DNA of 13,757 bases from Actinomycetota bacterium (GTDB taxonomy: Bacteria > Actinomycetota > Acidimicrobiia > Acidimicrobiales > Ilumatobacteraceae): positions 1 through 13,757 of the forward strand of contig RGGX01000017.1 in NCBI GenBank assembly GCA_010024485.1, in the 5' to 3' direction. Position numbers and translations under genes: made by a program. The notes under the pieces are model-generated. The model saw nothing but the letters and a program-made list of their open reading frames with translations. It was not told the DNA's origin and ran no database searches. This document shows positions 12,701-13,757 of the stretch, piece by piece (the first letter of the stretch is position 1; each line of letters starts with the position of its first letter).

Positions 12701-13333
12701 ATGGACACCGCCCCGTCGTCGCCCACCGTCTCCGACATCCGACCCGTCGTCGACGCGGATGCGGAGCGGGCCTCGTTCACCACGTTCGAGGAGAGCACCG
12801 CCGCCGACTGGTCCGTGATCGCCTCACAGTTGCCCGTCACCCAGGCCATCGCCGCCGCCAACATCGTCGAGCAGTTGCGCATGCTCGAACGTGACCATGG
12901 CGGCTTCCCGGTGAGCCGACTCGAGCACAGCCTCCAAACCGCGACCATGGCCGAGGAGGACGGTCGCGACGCCGAGTACGTGCTGTGCGCCCTCCTCCAC
13001 GACATCGGTGACACCCTCGCCCCGTACAACCACCCCGACATCGCCGCCGGGATCCTGAAGCCCTTCGTGTCACCGGCCAACCACTGGATGGTCGAGCACC
13101 ACGGCATCTTCCAGGGCTACTACTTCTGGCATCACATCGGTCTCGACCGCGACGCCCGCGAGCGTTTCCGCGGCCACGAGTTCTTCGAGTACACCGAGGA
13201 GTTCTGCGCCAAGTACGACCAGGCCGCCTTCGACCCCGACTACACCAGCGCTCCCCTTGAGCACTTCGAGCCGCTGATCCGTCAGTTCTTCGTACCGGAG
13301 TCGAGCACCGAGACGTACAACGCCTTGAGATAG
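12701..13333 (+). CDS. HD-domain metalloprotein, PhnZ/MIOX-like
   Basis: HD-domain protein of 210 residues whose metal-ligand layout resembles the mixed-valence di-iron oxygenases (PhnZ, myo-inositol oxygenase) rather than classical HD nucleotidases. Visible ligands are His76 in RLEHSLQTA, His100-Asp101 in LLHDIGD, His111 in YNHPD, His133/134 in VEHHGIF and Asp173 in AKYDQAAFDPDY. The extra histidines between the HD and the last Asp are what suggests a two-iron site. PhnZ oxidises 2-amino-1-hydroxyethylphosphonate, but no phosphonate gene is near, so the substrate is open; some relatives may be hydrolases. The ATG at 12701 follows a TACCCT box. A long frame open upstream to 11045 is the antisense of pdtaS and is rejected. 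Its last 52 nt overlap the convergent methyltransferase gene. Confidence 0.85.
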   Translation: MDTAPSSPTVSDIRPVVDADAERASFTTFEESTAADWSVIASQLPVTQAIAAANIVEQLRMLERDHGGFPVSRLEHSLQTATMAEEDGRDAEYVLCALLHDIGDTLAPYNHPDIAAGILKPFVSPANHWMVEHHGIFQGYYFWHHIGLDRDARERFRGHEFFEYTEEFCAKYDQAAFDPDYTSAPLEHFEPLIRQFFVPESSTETYNALR

Positions 13334-13757
13334 CCCCCGAAGCGGAAACCGATCGGGTGGTCGACCGGGTGGCCGGTGCGACGGATCTCTCGGATTCGCG
13401 CGCCTCGCTGGCGCGCGGCGCGCGACAGGGCCTCGGAGAGCGCATCGACGTCGACGCGGGCCGAACATGAGGCCTGGACGAGCGTCCCACCCGACCGGGT
13501 GAGCGCCAGGCCGAGCCGGGCGAGACGCTCATAGGCCCCGAGTGCCCGAGGCACCTGGTCGGCGGACCGAGCGAACGACGGTGGGTCGAGGATGACGAGG
13601 TCGAACTCGCGGCCGTCGGCCTCCATCCCCTCCAGCACCGCGAAGGCGTCTCCCCTCGTCGAGCTGACACGACAGGCCGCCACCTGACCGACACGCCGAT
13701 TGCGCCGAAGGTTGTCCTCGGCGGTGACGAGCGCCGGCTCGCTGACATCGACCATGT
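13282..13757 (-). CDS. RlmI-like class I rRNA (cytosine-C5) methyltransferase, partial
   Basis: C-terminal part (about 158 residues) of a SAM-dependent methyltransferase resembling RlmI/YccW, which methylates 23S rRNA cytosine. The visible portion starts within the SAM-binding Rossmann domain (VDVSEPALVTAEDNLRRN, the acidic strand-2 end that holds the SAM ribose). It continues through DGREFDLVILDPPSFAR, the NPP-like catalytic DPPSFA motif, and SGGTLVQASCSARVD with the Cys of the family's SCS motif. It ends with RRTGHPVDHPIGF and GGYLKALYVSV, which is typical of RlmI C-termini. The N-terminus, including any PUA domain, lies beyond 13757, so the Met at 13755 is internal. It overlaps the HD gene tail to tail by 52 nt. 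Confidence 0.88.
   Translation of the reverse strand, partial: MVDVSEPALVTAEDNLRRNRRVGQVAACRVSSTRGDAFAVLEGMEADGREFDLVILDPPSFARSADQVPRALGAYERLARLGLALTRSGGTLVQASCSARVDVDALSEALSRAARQRGARIREIRRTGHPVDHPIGFRFGGYLKALYVSVLDSGTKN

Noticed and set aside
1..13757. tRNA, rRNA, CRISPR, insertion sequences or prophage genes
   Set aside because: No cloverleaf, regularly spaced repeat, transposase/integrase motif or terminal inverted repeat was seen when reading both strands.

Overview
The window reads as a chromosomal segment of a high-GC actinobacterium, most likely class Acidimicrobiia or a close relative (inference). The grounds are GC-rich codons, a WhiB regulator, an F420-type oxidoreductase, actinobacterial gene order, and many start codons lying 6-9 nt after a TANNNT -10 box (leaderless transcripts). 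I see no tRNA, rRNA, CRISPR array, transposase or integrase.

Layout. 1-156: no gene. 157-1738 (+): a PII nitrogen-signalling protein and a stand-alone FrhB-like Fe-S flavoprotein. 1735-3564 (-): a family 5 uracil-DNA glycosylase, a small putative lipoprotein and an EamA/DMT transporter. 3592-6468 (+): four overlapping genes. These are a MSMEG_4193-type phosphomutase, a DUF3090 protein, a SCO1664-type kinase-fold protein (a conserved actinobacterial trio, Rv2135c-Rv2133c in M. tuberculosis) and a fourth protein I do not recognise. 6473-8283 (-): etfB-etfA. 8358-9659: a lipid-kinase gene (+) and a glycerophosphodiester phosphodiesterase gene (-) joined tail to tail inside coding sequence. 9909-10214 (+): whiB1-like. 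10239-11072 (-): a lower-GC mscS-like channel. 11144-12634 (-): a PdtaS-type sensor histidine kinase. 12701-13333 (+): an HD-domain protein of the PhnZ/MIOX-like kind. 13282-13757 (-): the 3' part of an RlmI-like rRNA methyltransferase that runs off the window.

How it fits together. Lipid kinase, whiB1 and pdtaS are neighbours in mycobacteria (Rv3218, Rv3219, Rv3220c). Here the same three occur in order, interrupted by the phosphodiesterase and by mscS. Etf takes electrons from acyl-CoA dehydrogenases. The four-gene operon is tightly coupled by overlaps, and its biochemical role is unknown to me.

The strongest anomalies are four. First, the kinase/phosphodiesterase junction near 8961-8969 costs the kinase its C-terminal third and leaves both genes without a normal stop. 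Second, promoter architecture is consistently leaderless, including a two-way promoter at 3573-3582 whose opposing -10 boxes share one TA step. Third, an unknown gene is translationally coupled to the conserved trio. Fourth, the PdtaS homologue lacks the cysteine pair I recall being implicated in copper/NO sensing in M. tuberculosis.
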